A stretch of 64,000 bases of DNA from Cupriavidus sp. WGlv3 (GCF_023952475.1 NZ_JALHRX010000002.1:372001-436000); one strand, 5' to 3'; positions 24,132 through 33,909 are shown, counted from the stretch's first letter. A program made the numbers and translations. The notes: generated by a model not told the origin, from the sequence alone.

Positions 24132-25418
24132 ATGGCCATGGCCACCCAACCCCGCGCGCCGGAGCCGATCCCGCCCGGCGCCGCAATAACACTGGCGTCC
24201 AGTACTTTTGCCTTCACCATCTGTTTTGCCGTGTGGATGCTGTTCGCGGTCCTCGGCATCCCACTCAAGCAACAGCTCGGCCTGAACGACACCGAATTCG
24301 GCCTGCTCGCCGCCACCCCGGTGCTGAGCGGCTCGCTGATCCGCGTGCCGCTGGGGCTGTGGACCGACCGCTTCGGCGGCCGCATCGTGTTCTTCGTGCT
24401 GATGCTGGCCACCGTGATCCCGATCTGGCTGATCTCGTACGCAACCACGCTGTGGCAGCTGCTGGTGCTGGGCCTGTTCGTCGGCCTGGCGGGCGGTTCG
24501 TTCTCGGTGGGCACGCCCTACGTGGCGCGCTGGTTCCCGCGCTCGCGCCAGGGGCTGGCGATGGGCATCTTCGGCGCCGGCAACTCGGGCGCGGCGCTGA
24601 CCAAGTTCGTCGCGCCGGCGCTGATCCTGGCGGCCGGCACCTGGACCGTCGTGCCGCGCGTGTATTCGGTGGCGATGCTGGCCACCGCGCTGCTGTTCTG
24701 GGTGTTTTCGCGCAGCGATCCCGCGCACATGGTCAAGTCCGGCGTCGGCTGGCGCGAGCAGCTGGCGGTGATGCGCGATCCGCGCGTGTGGCGCTACTCG
24801 CAGTACTACTCGGTGGTGTTCGGCGGCTATGTCGGCCTGTCGCTGTGGATGACCAAGTACTACATCGGCGAATACGGCTTCGACATCAAGACCGCCGCCT
24901 TCCTGGCCGCCTGCTTCTCGCTGCCGGGCGGCGTGCTGCGCGCGATCGGCGGCTGGATCTCGGACCGCTACGGTGCACATCGCACCACCTGGTGGGTGAT
25001 GTGGGTGAGCTGGGTCGGCTTCTTCCTGCTGAGCTATCCGCAGACCGATTTCATCGTCCAGACCACCAGCGGCCCGCAGGGCTTCCGCATCGCGCTGACG
25101 CCCACGCTCTTCACCATCCTGCTGTTCGTGGTCGGCATCGCCTTCGCCATCGGCAAGGCCTCGGTGTTCAAGTTCATCTCCAACGACTTCACCCACAACA
25201 TCGGCGCGGTTTCCGGCGTGGTCGGCCTGGCCGGCGGACTGGGCGGCTTCGTGCTGCCGATCCTGTTCGGCATGCTGGCCGACCTGACCGGCATCCGCAG
25301 CAGCTGCTTCATGCTGATGTACGGCACGGTGTGCGTGAGCCTGGTGTGGATGCACTACAGCCACCGCGCCGAACGCCAGCGCAAGGCCCAGGCCGTCGGC
25401 CTGACCCAGCCGGCCTGA
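24132..25418 (+). CDS. narK1: Nitrate/nitrite transporter NarK, type 1
   Basis: This 428-residue MFS protein belongs to the nitrate/nitrite porter family with 12 helices. It carries the nitrate signature GAGNSGAALTKFVAP in the fifth helix and the second glycine-rich motif GVVGLAGGLGGFVLPILFG in helix 11. Type 1 NarK proteins import nitrate with protons to start nitrate respiration. The ATG at 24132 follows CACAGGAGC. narK2 starts 56 bp downstream, and narGHJI after that, so this begins the nar operon. I saw no clear FNR box upstream. Confidence 0.94.
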   Translation: MAMATQPRAPEPIPPGAAITLASSTFAFTICFAVWMLFAVLGIPLKQQLGLNDTEFGLLAATPVLSGSLIRVPLGLWTDRFGGRIVFFVLMLATVIPIWLISYATTLWQLLVLGLFVGLAGGSFSVGTPYVARWFPRSRQGLAMGIFGAGNSGAALTKFVAPALILAAGTWTVVPRVYSVAMLATALLFWVFSRSDPAHMVKSGVGWREQLAVMRDPRVWRYSQYYSVVFGGYVGLSLWMTKYYIGEYGFDIKTAAFLAACFSLPGGVLRAIGGWISDRYGAHRTTWWVMWVSWVGFFLLSYPQTDFIVQTTSGPQGFRIALTPTLFTILLFVVGIAFAIGKASVFKFISNDFTHNIGAVSGVVGLAGGLGGFVLPILFGMLADLTGIRSSCFMLMYGTVCVSLVWMHYSHRAERQRKAQAVGLTQPA

Positions 25419-25474
25419 TGCGGCACTGACCCACCCGCGCGCCTCCGCGCATTCTTCATCAAGGCACACTGATC

Positions 25475-26860
25475 ATGACCTCATCCGTACTGACCCGCTG
25501 GGAGCCCGAGAACGCGGCGTTCTGGCAAAGCGAGGGCGAGCGCATCGCCTACCGCAACCTGTGGATCTCGATCCCGGCGCTGATGCTGGCCTTCGTGGTC
25601 TGGATGCTGTGGAGCGTGGTCGCGGTCAACCTCGACCGCGCCGGCTTCCAGTTCACCAAGAACCAGCTGTTCTGGCTGACCGCGCTGCCCGCGCTGTCGG
25701 GCGCCACGCTGCGCATCTTCTATTCGTTCCTGGTGCCGGTATTCGGCGGGCGCCGCTTCACCGCGATTTCCACCGCGCTGCTGCTGATCCCGGCGCTGGG
25801 CATGGGCTTCGCGCTGCGCGACCCGTCCACCGGCTATCCCACGCTGCTGGTGCTGGCGCTGCTGTGCGGGCTGGGCGGCGCCAACTTCAGTTCGTCGATG
25901 GCCAATATCAGCTTCTTCTTTCCCAAGGCGAAGAAGGGACTGGCCACCGGGCTGAATGCCGGCATCGGCAACCTGGGCGTGTCGGTGGTGCAGTTCATCA
26001 CCCCGCTGGTGGTGTCGCTGGCGGTGTTCGGCGCGCTCGGCGGCGAGCCGCAGCAATACCAGGCCGATGGCGCCACGCAGAACCTTTGGCTGCAGAACGC
26101 CGGATTCATCTGGGTGCCGTTCATCGTGGTGTCGGCGCTGGCGGCGTGGTTCGGCATGCATGACATCGCCGATGCCAAGGCCTCGTTCGCCGAACAGGCC
26201 GTGATCTTCAAGCGCAAGCACAACTGGCTGATGTGCTGGCTGTATGTCGGCACCTTTGGCTCGTTCATCGGCTTCTCGGCCGGGCTGGCGCTGCTGACCA
26301 AGTCGCAGTTCCCGGGCGTGAACCCCACCGCCTACGCCTTCCTGGGTCCGCTGGTCGGTGCGCTGACGCGTCCCGTGGGCGGCTGGATCTCTGACAAGCT
26401 CGGCGGCGCGCGCGTCACGCTGTGGACCTTCGTCGGCATGATCGCGGCGGTGTTCGCGGTGCTGGCGGCGCTGCCGCACGACGGCGCCGGCGGCAACTTC
26501 ACCTGGTTCCTCGCGGCCTTCATCGCGCTGTTCGCGCTGACCGGCATCGGCAACGGCTCGACCTTCCGCATGATCCCGGTGATCTTCCTGACCGAGCGCC
26601 AGCGCGCCGCCAAGGGCCAGGGCGACGCCGCGCAACGCCAGGCGCTGCAGGATGCCGGCAAGGAATCCGCCGCGGTGCTGGGCTTCTCCGGCGCGATCGG
26701 CGCCTACGGCGGCTTCTTTATCCCCAAGAGCTTCGGCACCTCGCTCGAGCTGACCGGTGCCCCCGACGCCGCGCTGTATTGCTTTATCGCCTTCTACCTC
26801 AGCTGCGTGCTGGTGACGTGGTGGTACTACGCGCGCCGCAACGCCCCCATGCCCTGCTGA
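25475..26860 (+). CDS. narK2: Nitrate/nitrite antiporter NarK, type 2
   Basis: This second NarK of 461 residues is distinct from narK1. The nitrate motif is AGIGNLGVSVVQFITPLVV, and the other motif is SGAIGAYGGFFIPKSFG. The central loop holding FAEQAVIFKRKHNWLM is typical of type 2 NarK, which exchanges nitrate for nitrite. Pairing of K1 and K2 is known in Paracoccus as a fused protein; here they are two genes 56 bp apart. The gap to narG is 189 bp and contains a UUCG hairpin. Confidence 0.94.
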   Translation: MTSSVLTRWEPENAAFWQSEGERIAYRNLWISIPALMLAFVVWMLWSVVAVNLDRAGFQFTKNQLFWLTALPALSGATLRIFYSFLVPVFGGRRFTAISTALLLIPALGMGFALRDPSTGYPTLLVLALLCGLGGANFSSSMANISFFFPKAKKGLATGLNAGIGNLGVSVVQFITPLVVSLAVFGALGGEPQQYQADGATQNLWLQNAGFIWVPFIVVSALAAWFGMHDIADAKASFAEQAVIFKRKHNWLMCWLYVGTFGSFIGFSAGLALLTKSQFPGVNPTAYAFLGPLVGALTRPVGGWISDKLGGARVTLWTFVGMIAAVFAVLAALPHDGAGGNFTWFLAAFIALFALTGIGNGSTFRMIPVIFLTERQRAAKGQGDAAQRQALQDAGKESAAVLGFSGAIGAYGGFFIPKSFGTSLELTGAPDAALYCFIAFYLSCVLVTWWYYARRNAPMPC

Positions 26861-26874
26861 ACGCCTTGCCGGCC

Positions 26875-26898
26875 GGACTAGTTCTTCGGAACTAGGCC
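26875..26898 (+). promoter_or_regulatory. UUCG-capped hairpin between narK2 and narG
   Basis: CTAGTTC (26878-26884) and GAACTAG (26889-26895) pair perfectly around the loop TTCG, closed by C-G as in the very stable cUUCGg tetraloop. Two more G-C pairs (26875-26876 with 26897-26898) lie beyond one A-G mismatch. It begins 15 bases after narK2 and has no U-tract. It may protect the narK mRNA 3' end and set the narK:narG ratio. Confidence 0.6.
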
Positions 26899-27049
26899 CG
26901 CGCCGGCCACCTCCCCCGATCGCCATCCGGCGGCTGTTCCACCAGCGAATTGGCCGCCGCCCCGCTCCCCCATAAGCTCGAGGTGTCCCTGCAAATGCTC
27001 CCGGGCAACCGTCGGAGCCCCGCAGAATAGCCTCGCGGAGAACAAGCAA

Positions 27050-30000
27050 ATGAGTCATTTCCTGGATCGACTGAAGTTCATGTCGCGCGTCAAGTCCACC
27101 TATGCGGACGGCCACGGCGCGGTGGTGAACGAAGACCGCAAGTGGGAAGACGGCTACCGCAGCCGCTGGCAGCACGACAAGATCGTGCGCTCCACCCACG
27201 GCGTGAACTGCACCGGTTCGTGCTCCTGGAAGGTCTACGTCAAGAATGGCCTGATCACCTGGGAAACGCAGCAGACCGACTACCCACGCACGCGCCCGGA
27301 CCTGCCCAACCATGAGCCGCGCGGCTGCCCGCGCGGCGCCTCGTACAGCTGGTACGTCTACTCCGCGCAGCGCGTCAAGTACCCGATGATCCGCGGCCGG
27401 CTGATGGAGATGTGGCGCGAGGCCCGCAAGACCATGGACCCGATCGCCGCCTGGGAATCGATCAGCCAGGACCCGAAGAAGGCGGCGCGCTACAAGAGCG
27501 TGCGCGGCCAGGGCGGCTTCGTGCGCGCCGACTGGAACACCGCCACCGAGATGATTGCCGCGGCCAACGCCTTCACCGTGAAGAAGTTCGGCCCGGACCG
27601 CGTGATCGGCTTCTCGCCGATCCCGGCGATGTCGATGGTGTCGTACGCCGCCGGCGCGCGCTATCTGAGCCTGCTCGGCGGCGCCTGCCTGTCGTTCTAC
27701 GACTGGTACTGCGACCTGCCGCCGGCCAGCCCGCAGGTCTGGGGCGAACAGACCGACGTGCCCGAATCGGCCGACTGGTACAACTCCACTTACCTGATGG
27801 TATGGGGCTCCAACGTGCCGCAGACGCGCACGCCCGACGCCCACTTCTACACCGAAGTCCGCTACAAGGGCACCAAGACCGTCGCGGTCTCGTCCGACTT
27901 CGGCGAGATGGTCAAGTTCGGCGATATCTGGCTGGCGCCGAAGCAGGGCACCGATGCCGCGCTGGCGATGGCGATGGGCCATGTGGTGCTGAAGGAATTC
28001 CACGCCAGCGGCAAGTCCGCCTACTTCCGCGACTATGTAAAGCAGTACACCGACATGCCCATGCTGGTCTTGCTGCGCGAGCATGGCGACACGCTGGTGC
28101 CCGACCACTTCCTGCGCGCCTCGCACCTGGCCGACAACCTCGGCGAAGCCAACCATCCGGAATGGAAGACGCTGCTGGTCGACGACGCCACCGGCGAGAT
28201 CGTCGCGCCCAATGGCTCGATCGGTTTCCGCTGGGGCGAGGCCGCGCACAACGGCGGCGCGAAGGTCGGCCGCTGGAACCTGGAACTGAAGGACGGCGGC
28301 AGCGGCCGCGCGGTCGAGCCGCGCCTGTCGCTGCTCGGCCACGGCGACGAAGTGGTCGAGGTCGGCTTCCCCTACTTCGGTGGCGAACACGACGAGCTGC
28401 TGCGCCGCCGCGTGCCGGCGCGCCGCATCACGCTGGCCGACGGCAGCAGCGCGCTGGTGGCGACCGTCTATGACCTGCAGATGGCCAACTACGGTGTCGA
28501 CCAGGGCCTCGGCGGCCCCAACGTGGCGGCGTCGTATGAAGACGACGTGCCCTACACCCCCGCCTGGCAGGAGAAGCACACCTCGGTGCCGGCGCGCCTG
28601 GTGACCCAGGTGGCGCGCGAGTTCGCCGACAACGCCGACCGCACGCAAGGCAAGAGCATGGTGATCGTCGGTGCCGCGCTGAACCACTGGTACCACAACG
28701 ACATGATCTACCGCGGCATCATCAACCTGCTGATGATGTGCGGCTGCATCGGCAAGAGCGGCGGCGGCTGGGCCCACTACGTCGGCCAGGAAAAGCTGCG
28801 CCCGCAGTTCGGCTGGGCCCCGCTGGCATTCGGCCTGGACTGGTCGCGCCCGCCGCGCCAGATGAACGGCACCTCGTTCTTCTACAACCACACCAGCCAG
28901 TGGCGCCACGAAAAGCTGGGCGTCGACGAAATCCTGTCGCCGACCGCCGACCGCAAGCGCTACGACGGCATGTCGCTGCTGGATCTGAACGCAAAGTCCG
29001 AGCGCATGGGCTGGCTGCCCTCGGCGCCGCAGCTCGGCGCCAATCCGCTCGACGTGGTCGATGCGGCCGAGCAGGCCGGCAAGGACCCGGTCGCCTATAC
29101 CGTCGAGCAACTGAAGTCGGGCGCGCTGCATTTTGCCTGCGACGATCCCGACAACCCGGCCAACTTCCCGCGCAATATGTTCGTGTGGCGCTCCAACATC
29201 CTGGGCAGCTCGGGCAAGGGGCATGAGTATTTCCTGAAGTACCTGCTCGGCACGCAGAACGCCGTGTTCGGCGACGAGAACGACGCGATCACGCCGAGCG
29301 AAGTCAACGTGCGCCCGGCCGCCGAAGGCAAGCTCGACCTGCTGACCGTGCTGGACTTCCGCATGAGCACCACCTGCCTGTACGGCGACATCGTGCTGCC
29401 GACGGCAACCTGGTACGAGAAGGACGACCTCAACACGTCCGACATGCATCCCTTCATCCACCCGCTGTCCGAAGCCGTGCAGCCGCTGTGGGAAAGCAAG
29501 ACCGACTGGGAGATCTACAAGACCATCGCCAAGAAGTTCAGCGAGATCGCCGGCCCGTACCTGGGCACGCGCAAGGACCTGGTGTGCACGCCGCTGCTGC
29601 ACGACACCCCGGGCGAGCTGGGCCAGCCGTTCGAGCCGAAGGACTGGAAGGCCGGCGAGTGCGACCTGATCCCGGGCAAGACCGCGCCGTCGATGATGGT
29701 GGTCGAGCGCAACTACGCGGATATCTACAAGAAATTCACCTCGATCGGCCCGCTGCTCGACAAGCTCGGCAATGGCGGCAAGGGCATCAACTGGAACACC
29801 CAGCATGAGGTGAAGGAAATCGGCGAGCTGAGCCATACGGTGACGGAACCCGGCGTGAGCCAGGGCCGCCCGAAGCTGGAGACCGCGATCGACGCCGCCG
29901 AGATGATCCTGACCTTCGCCCCCGAAACCAACGGCCACGTCGCCGTCAAGGCCTGGGAAGCGCTGTCGAAGATCACCGGCCGCGACCACACCCACCTGGC

Positions 30001-30790
30001 CGAGGGGCGCGAGCACGACAAGATCCGCTTCCGCGACGTGCAGGCGCAGCCGCGCAAGATCATCTCCGCGCCGACGTGGTCGGGGCTGGAATCGGAAGAG
30101 GTCAGCTACAACGCCGGCTACACCAACGTGCACGAGCTGATCCCCTGGCGCACGCTGACCGGCCGCCAGCAGTTCTGGCAGGACCACCGCTGGATGCTGG
30201 ACTTCGGCGAAGGCGCGTGCGTGTACAAGCCGGCCATCGACACCAAAACCGTCGCGCCGATGCTGGGCAAGAAGCCAAACGGCAACCCGGAGCTGGTGCT
30301 GAACTGGATCACGCCGCACCAAAAGTGGGGCATCCACTCCACCTACTCCGACAACCTGCGCATGCTGACGCTGTCGCGCGGCGGCCCGCACGTATGGATC
30401 TCGGAAGCCGAGGCCAAGGCCAACGGCATCCGCGACAACGACTGGGTCGAAGTGTTCAACGTCAACGGCACGCTGACCGCGCGCGTGGTGGTGTCGCAGC
30501 GCGTACCCAAGGGCATGTGCCTGATGTACCACGCCCAGGAAAAGATCGTGAACGTGCCCGGCGCCGAGACCAGCGGCATGCGCGGCGGCATCCATAACTC
30601 GGTCACGCGCGCGGTGACCAAGCCCACGCACATGATCGGCGGCTACGCGCAGCTGGCCTATGGCTTCAACTACTACGGCACCGTGGGCAGCAACCGCGAT
30701 GAGTTCGTGATCCTGCGCAAGATGAAGAAGGTCGACTGGCTCGAAGGGCCGCTCGTGGAAAAGACTGAGAAGGAAGGAGCCTCGCAATGA
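27050..30790 (+). CDS. narG: Respiratory nitrate reductase, alpha subunit
   Basis: This 1246-residue catalytic subunit of membrane-bound nitrate reductase carries bis-MGD molybdenum and one [4Fe-4S] cluster (FS0) and reduces nitrate to nitrite in the cytoplasm. The FS0 ligands are H50, C54, C58 and C93. The Mo ligand is D222 in FYDWYCDLPPASP, the same number as in E. coli NarG. The length matches the family. The N-terminus lacks a cleavable signal, consistent with a cytosol-facing subunit. The ATG at 27050 follows GCGGAGAAC. narH overlaps its stop by ATGA. Confidence 0.97.
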   Translation: MSHFLDRLKFMSRVKSTYADGHGAVVNEDRKWEDGYRSRWQHDKIVRSTHGVNCTGSCSWKVYVKNGLITWETQQTDYPRTRPDLPNHEPRGCPRGASYSWYVYSAQRVKYPMIRGRLMEMWREARKTMDPIAAWESISQDPKKAARYKSVRGQGGFVRADWNTATEMIAAANAFTVKKFGPDRVIGFSPIPAMSMVSYAAGARYLSLLGGACLSFYDWYCDLPPASPQVWGEQTDVPESADWYNSTYLMVWGSNVPQTRTPDAHFYTEVRYKGTKTVAVSSDFGEMVKFGDIWLAPKQGTDAALAMAMGHVVLKEFHASGKSAYFRDYVKQYTDMPMLVLLREHGDTLVPDHFLRASHLADNLGEANHPEWKTLLVDDATGEIVAPNGSIGFRWGEAAHNGGAKVGRWNLELKDGGSGRAVEPRLSLLGHGDEVVEVGFPYFGGEHDELLRRRVPARRITLADGSSALVATVYDLQMANYGVDQGLGGPNVAASYEDDVPYTPAWQEKHTSVPARLVTQVAREFADNADRTQGKSMVIVGAALNHWYHNDMIYRGIINLLMMCGCIGKSGGGWAHYVGQEKLRPQFGWAPLAFGLDWSRPPRQMNGTSFFYNHTSQWRHEKLGVDEILSPTADRKRYDGMSLLDLNAKSERMGWLPSAPQLGANPLDVVDAAEQAGKDPVAYTVEQLKSGALHFACDDPDNPANFPRNMFVWRSNILGSSGKGHEYFLKYLLGTQNAVFGDENDAITPSEVNVRPAAEGKLDLLTVLDFRMSTTCLYGDIVLPTATWYEKDDLNTSDMHPFIHPLSEAVQPLWESKTDWEIYKTIAKKFSEIAGPYLGTRKDLVCTPLLHDTPGELGQPFEPKDWKAGECDLIPGKTAPSMMVVERNYADIYKKFTSIGPLLDKLGNGGKGINWNTQHEVKEIGELSHTVTEPGVSQGRPKLETAIDAAEMILTFAPETNGHVAVKAWEALSKITGRDHTHLAEGREHDKIRFRDVQAQPRKIISAPTWSGLESEEVSYNAGYTNVHELIPWRTLTGRQQFWQDHRWMLDFGEGACVYKPAIDTKTVAPMLGKKPNGNPELVLNWITPHQKWGIHSTYSDNLRMLTLSRGGPHVWISEAEAKANGIRDNDWVEVFNVNGTLTARVVVSQRVPKGMCLMYHAQEKIVNVPGAETSGMRGGIHNSVTRAVTKPTHMIGGYAQLAYGFNYYGTVGSNRDEFVILRKMKKVDWLEGPLVEKTEKEGASQ

Positions 30791-32337
30791 AGATCCGTGC
30801 CCAGGTGGCCATGGTGCTGAACCTCGACAAGTGCATCGGCTGCCATACCTGCTCCGTGACCTGCAAGAATGTCTGGACCAGCCGCGACGGCGTCGAGTAC
30901 GCGTGGTTCAACAACGTCGAGACCAAGCCCGGCATCGGCTATCCCAAGGAATGGGAAAACCAGGACAAGTGGCAGGGCGGCTGGAAGCGCAACCCCGACG
31001 GCACGCTCGAGCCGCGCCAGGGCGGCAAGCTGAAGATCCTGGCGAACCTGTTCGCCAATCCCAACCTGCCGGCGATCGACGAGTACTACGAGCCCTTCAC
31101 CTACGACTACGAGCACCTGCAGAAGGCGCCGCTGTCGCAGACCCCGCCCACTGCGCGCCCGGTCTCGGTGCTGACCGGCCGCAAGATGGAAAAGATCGAG
31201 TGGGGCCCGAACTGGGAGGACGACCTCGGCGGCGAGTTCAGCTCGCGCGGCCGCGACAAGCTGTTCGACGACGTGCAGAAGGAGATGTACTCGACCTTCG
31301 AGAACACCTTCATGATGTACCTGCCGCGCCTGTGCGAGCACTGCCTGAACCCGGCGTGCGTGGCCTCGTGCCCGTCGGGCTCGATCTACAAGCGCGAGGA
31401 CGACGGCATCGTGCTGGTCGACCAGGACAAGTGCCGCGGCTGGCGCATGTGCATCTCGGGCTGCCCGTACAAGAAGATCTATTTCAACTGGCAGAGCGGC
31501 AAGGCCGAGAAATGCCTGTTCTGCTATCCGCGCATCGAGGCCGGACAGCCCACGGTCTGCTCCGAGACCTGCGTCGGCCGCATCCGCTACCTCGGCGTCA
31601 TGCTGTACGACGCCGACCGTATCGAGCAGGCCGCGTCGGTGGCCGACGAGCGCGACCTGTACCAGGCGCAGCTCGACGTCTTCCTCGACCCGCATAATCC
31701 CAAGGTCCAGGCCGAGGCGCTGCACCAGGGCATTCCGCAAGGCTGGCTCGAGGCCGCGCGCAAGTCGCCGGTCTACAAGATGGCGTGCGAGTGGAAGATC
31801 GCCTTCCCGCTGCACCCGGAATACCGCACGCTGCCGATGGTCTGGTACGTCCCGCCGCTGTCGCCGATCCAGTCGGCGGCCGAGGCCGGCCACATGGGCA
31901 TGAACGGCATCATCCCCGACGTCAAGAGCCTGCGCATCCCGGTCAAGTACCTGGCCAACCTGCTGACCGCGGGCGACGTGATGCCGGTGCTGTCGGCGCT
32001 GGACCGGATGCTGGCGATGCGTGCCTACAAGCGCTCGCAGGTGGTCGACGGCGTGCAGGACCTCGATGTGCTCAAGCAAGTGGGCCTGACGCCGGCGCAG
32101 GTCGAGGACATGTACAAGACCATGGCCATCGCCAACTACGAGGACCGCTTCGTGATCCCGTCGTCGCACAAGGAAATGGTCGAGGACAGCTTCAACGACA
32201 AGGCCAGCTGCGGCTTCACCTTCGGCAACGGCTGCTCTGGCGGCACTTCGGAGGGCGCGCTGTTCGGCAAGAAGCCGCAGGGCAGCGTGCATTTCGTCGA
32301 CATGCCCAGGTCGCGCAAGAAGGCCGTGATGAGCTGA
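30787..32337 (+). CDS. narH: Respiratory nitrate reductase, beta (iron-sulfur) subunit
   Basis: This 516-residue electron-transfer subunit has four cysteine groups: CIGCHTCSVTCKNVW near the start, CEHCLNPACVASCPSG, CRGWRMCISGCPYKK and CLFCYPRIEAG...CSETCVGRIRYLGVM. The Trp in CRGWRMC replaces the fourth cysteine and marks the [3Fe-4S] site, as in E. coli NarH. It passes electrons from NarI haems to NarG. The start overlaps the narG stop (ATGA), indicating translational coupling. narJ follows after 27 bp. Confidence 0.97.
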   Translation: MKIRAQVAMVLNLDKCIGCHTCSVTCKNVWTSRDGVEYAWFNNVETKPGIGYPKEWENQDKWQGGWKRNPDGTLEPRQGGKLKILANLFANPNLPAIDEYYEPFTYDYEHLQKAPLSQTPPTARPVSVLTGRKMEKIEWGPNWEDDLGGEFSSRGRDKLFDDVQKEMYSTFENTFMMYLPRLCEHCLNPACVASCPSGSIYKREDDGIVLVDQDKCRGWRMCISGCPYKKIYFNWQSGKAEKCLFCYPRIEAGQPTVCSETCVGRIRYLGVMLYDADRIEQAASVADERDLYQAQLDVFLDPHNPKVQAEALHQGIPQGWLEAARKSPVYKMACEWKIAFPLHPEYRTLPMVWYVPPLSPIQSAAEAGHMGMNGIIPDVKSLRIPVKYLANLLTAGDVMPVLSALDRMLAMRAYKRSQVVDGVQDLDVLKQVGLTPAQVEDMYKTMAIANYEDRFVIPSSHKEMVEDSFNDKASCGFTFGNGCSGGTSEGALFGKKPQGSVHFVDMPRSRKKAVMS

Positions 32338-32364
32338 GCGCCAGCGAACGAACCGGAGAACCAC

Positions 32365-33030
32365 ATGCCCCTCTATCCCATCCTCAGCGCGCTGCTCGGC
32401 TATCCCGAGCAGGAACTGCTCGACGCGCTGCCCGAGATTGACGCCGCGCTGGGCGAATGGCCGCAGGCGCGCCAGCTGCTGGCGCCAGTGACCGACATGC
32501 TGCGCAGCGAGACGCTGATCACGCTGCAGGAAAACTATGTCGCCACCTTCGACCGCAACCCGGCGCACTCGCTGCACCTGTTCGAGCACGTCCACGGCGA
32601 AAGCCGCGACCGCGGCCAGGCCATGGTCGACCTGATCGACGAGTACCGGCGCGAAGGCTTCGAGCCCGCGGCATCCGAGTTGCCCGACTACGTGCCGCTG
32701 TTCCTGGAGTTCCTCGGCGCGCTCGCGGCCGACGGCAACGAGGCGCGCGCCGAACAGCTGCTGGGCGAAGCCATCCACGTGCTGGCCGCGATCGGCGACC
32801 GGCTCGCGCGCAACCAGAGTCCCTACGCCAGCGTGTTCGCGGTGCTGCGCACGCTCACCGACGTGCAGCCGCAACCGCAGCAGGAGCCGCCGGTGCGGGA
32901 CATGGACGAGGCGCTGGAAACCTTCGGCCCGGGCGCCGATGGCGTGGAGCCGCTGCTGGGCCCGCAAACCGGGCCGCAGGCGGTGAAGTTCTATCCGCGC
33001 GGCACCGCGCCGGTGCCCGCGACCTGCTGA
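32365..33030 (+). CDS. narJ: Nitrate reductase molybdenum cofactor assembly chaperone
   Basis: This 221-residue TorD/NarJ-family chaperone binds the NarG N-terminus and holds it for Mo-cofactor and FS0 insertion before docking to NarI. Typical features are YPILSALLGYPEQELLDALP, NYVATFDRNPAHSLHLFEHVHGESRDRGQAM and DYVPLFLEFLG. The ATG follows CCGGAGAACCAC. The C-terminal 40 residues are Pro/Gly-rich. A 169-bp gap with a palindromic repeat separates it from narI, unlike the tight spacing of the other nar genes. Confidence 0.95.
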   Translation: MPLYPILSALLGYPEQELLDALPEIDAALGEWPQARQLLAPVTDMLRSETLITLQENYVATFDRNPAHSLHLFEHVHGESRDRGQAMVDLIDEYRREGFEPAASELPDYVPLFLEFLGALAADGNEARAEQLLGEAIHVLAAIGDRLARNQSPYASVFAVLRTLTDVQPQPQQEPPVRDMDEALETFGPGADGVEPLLGPQTGPQAVKFYPRGTAPVPATC

Positions 33031-33057
33031 CATGCCATCGCCAACCGCCGGCTTTCT

Positions 33058-33081
33058 CCCTCTCCGGCTTGCGGGAGAGGG
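33058..33081. repeat. Dispersed palindromic repeat between narJ and narI
   Basis: CCCTCTCC (33058-33065) and GGAGAGGG (33074-33081) form 8-bp arms around GGCTTGCG, followed by GCGGGGGAGAGGGC. It resembles the 7316-7335 element and the short intergenic repeats common in Burkholderiales. It is inserted in a transcript that must be read through for narI, so it probably folds as an intercistronic RNA hairpin. Confidence 0.6.
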
Positions 33082-33199
33082 GCGGGGGAGAGGGCAGGAG
33101 CTTCCACCAAGCGCCAGTGCTTAAACCACCCCTCACCCTGAACACAGTCGGCACAGACGGCCGCCAAGGCAGCCCAAATCCTCTTGAAGAGCTAACACC

Positions 33200-33883
33200 A
33201 TGGCAACCCTCCACCAATTCCTCTTCGGCATCTACCCGTACATCGCGCTTGCCATTTTCCTGTTCGGCAGCCTGGCCCGCTTCGAGCGCGAGCAATACAC
33301 CTGGAAGAGCGACAGCTCGCAAGTGCTGTACCGCGGCAACCTGCGCACCGGCAACATCCTGTTCCATGTCGGCATCCTCGGCCTGTTCTTCGGGCACCTG
33401 GTGGGCCTGCTGACCCCGGTGGCGGTGTGGGACGCGCTGGGCGTCTCGCACGGCTTCAAGCAGGGGGTGGCGATGGCCGCCGGCGGCGTGATGGGCACCA
33501 TGTGCCTGGCCGGCCTGCTGATCCTGCTGCACCGCCGCCTGACCAATACCCGCGTGTCCGCGGTGACCCGCACCGGCGACAAGGTGCTGCTGCTGTGGCT
33601 GCTGGTGACGCTGCTGCTGGGCCTGTCCACCATCTTCGAATCGGCCAGCCATATGGACGGCCACATGATGGTGCAGCTGATGAACTGGGCGCAGCACATC
33701 GTCACGCTGCGCGGGGACGCCGCGGGCTTTATCGCCGACGCGCCGTTGCTGTTCAAGGCGCACCTGTTCATGGGCATGACCCTGTTCGTGATCTTCCCGT
33801 TCACGCGGCTGGTGCATGTGTGGAGCGGCTTTGCCTCGCTCGGCTACCTCGGCCGCGCGTGGCAGCTGGTGCGCAGCCGCTGA
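33200..33883 (+). CDS. narI: Respiratory nitrate reductase, gamma (cytochrome b) subunit
   Basis: This 227-residue quinol-oxidising diheme cytochrome b has five membrane helices. The likely haem ligands are the paired histidines in ILFHVGILGLFFGHLVG (H56, H66) and in KAHLFMGM...RLVHVWSG (H187, H205). It anchors NarGH to the cytoplasmic side and draws electrons from quinol. The ATG is at 33200, after a weak AAGAG site. The gene follows narJ with a 169-bp gap. Confidence 0.96.
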   Translation: MATLHQFLFGIYPYIALAIFLFGSLARFEREQYTWKSDSSQVLYRGNLRTGNILFHVGILGLFFGHLVGLLTPVAVWDALGVSHGFKQGVAMAAGGVMGTMCLAGLLILLHRRLTNTRVSAVTRTGDKVLLLWLLVTLLLGLSTIFESASHMDGHMMVQLMNWAQHIVTLRGDAAGFIADAPLLFKAHLFMGMTLFVIFPFTRLVHVWSGFASLGYLGRAWQLVRSR

Positions 33884-33909
33884 GCGCCCCAACGCAAAAG
33901 GAGAACCCG

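Noticed and set aside
25481..30787. A 1768-codon open frame on the minus strand across narK2 and narG
   Set aside because: It is antisense to narK2 and narG, which have clear domains and starts. Its translation is His/Arg/Ala-rich low-complexity sequence with no motif, as expected from the complement of high-GC codons.
30673..33033. A 786-codon minus-strand frame across narH and narJ
   Set aside because: Antisense to narHJ, with no motif or start context.
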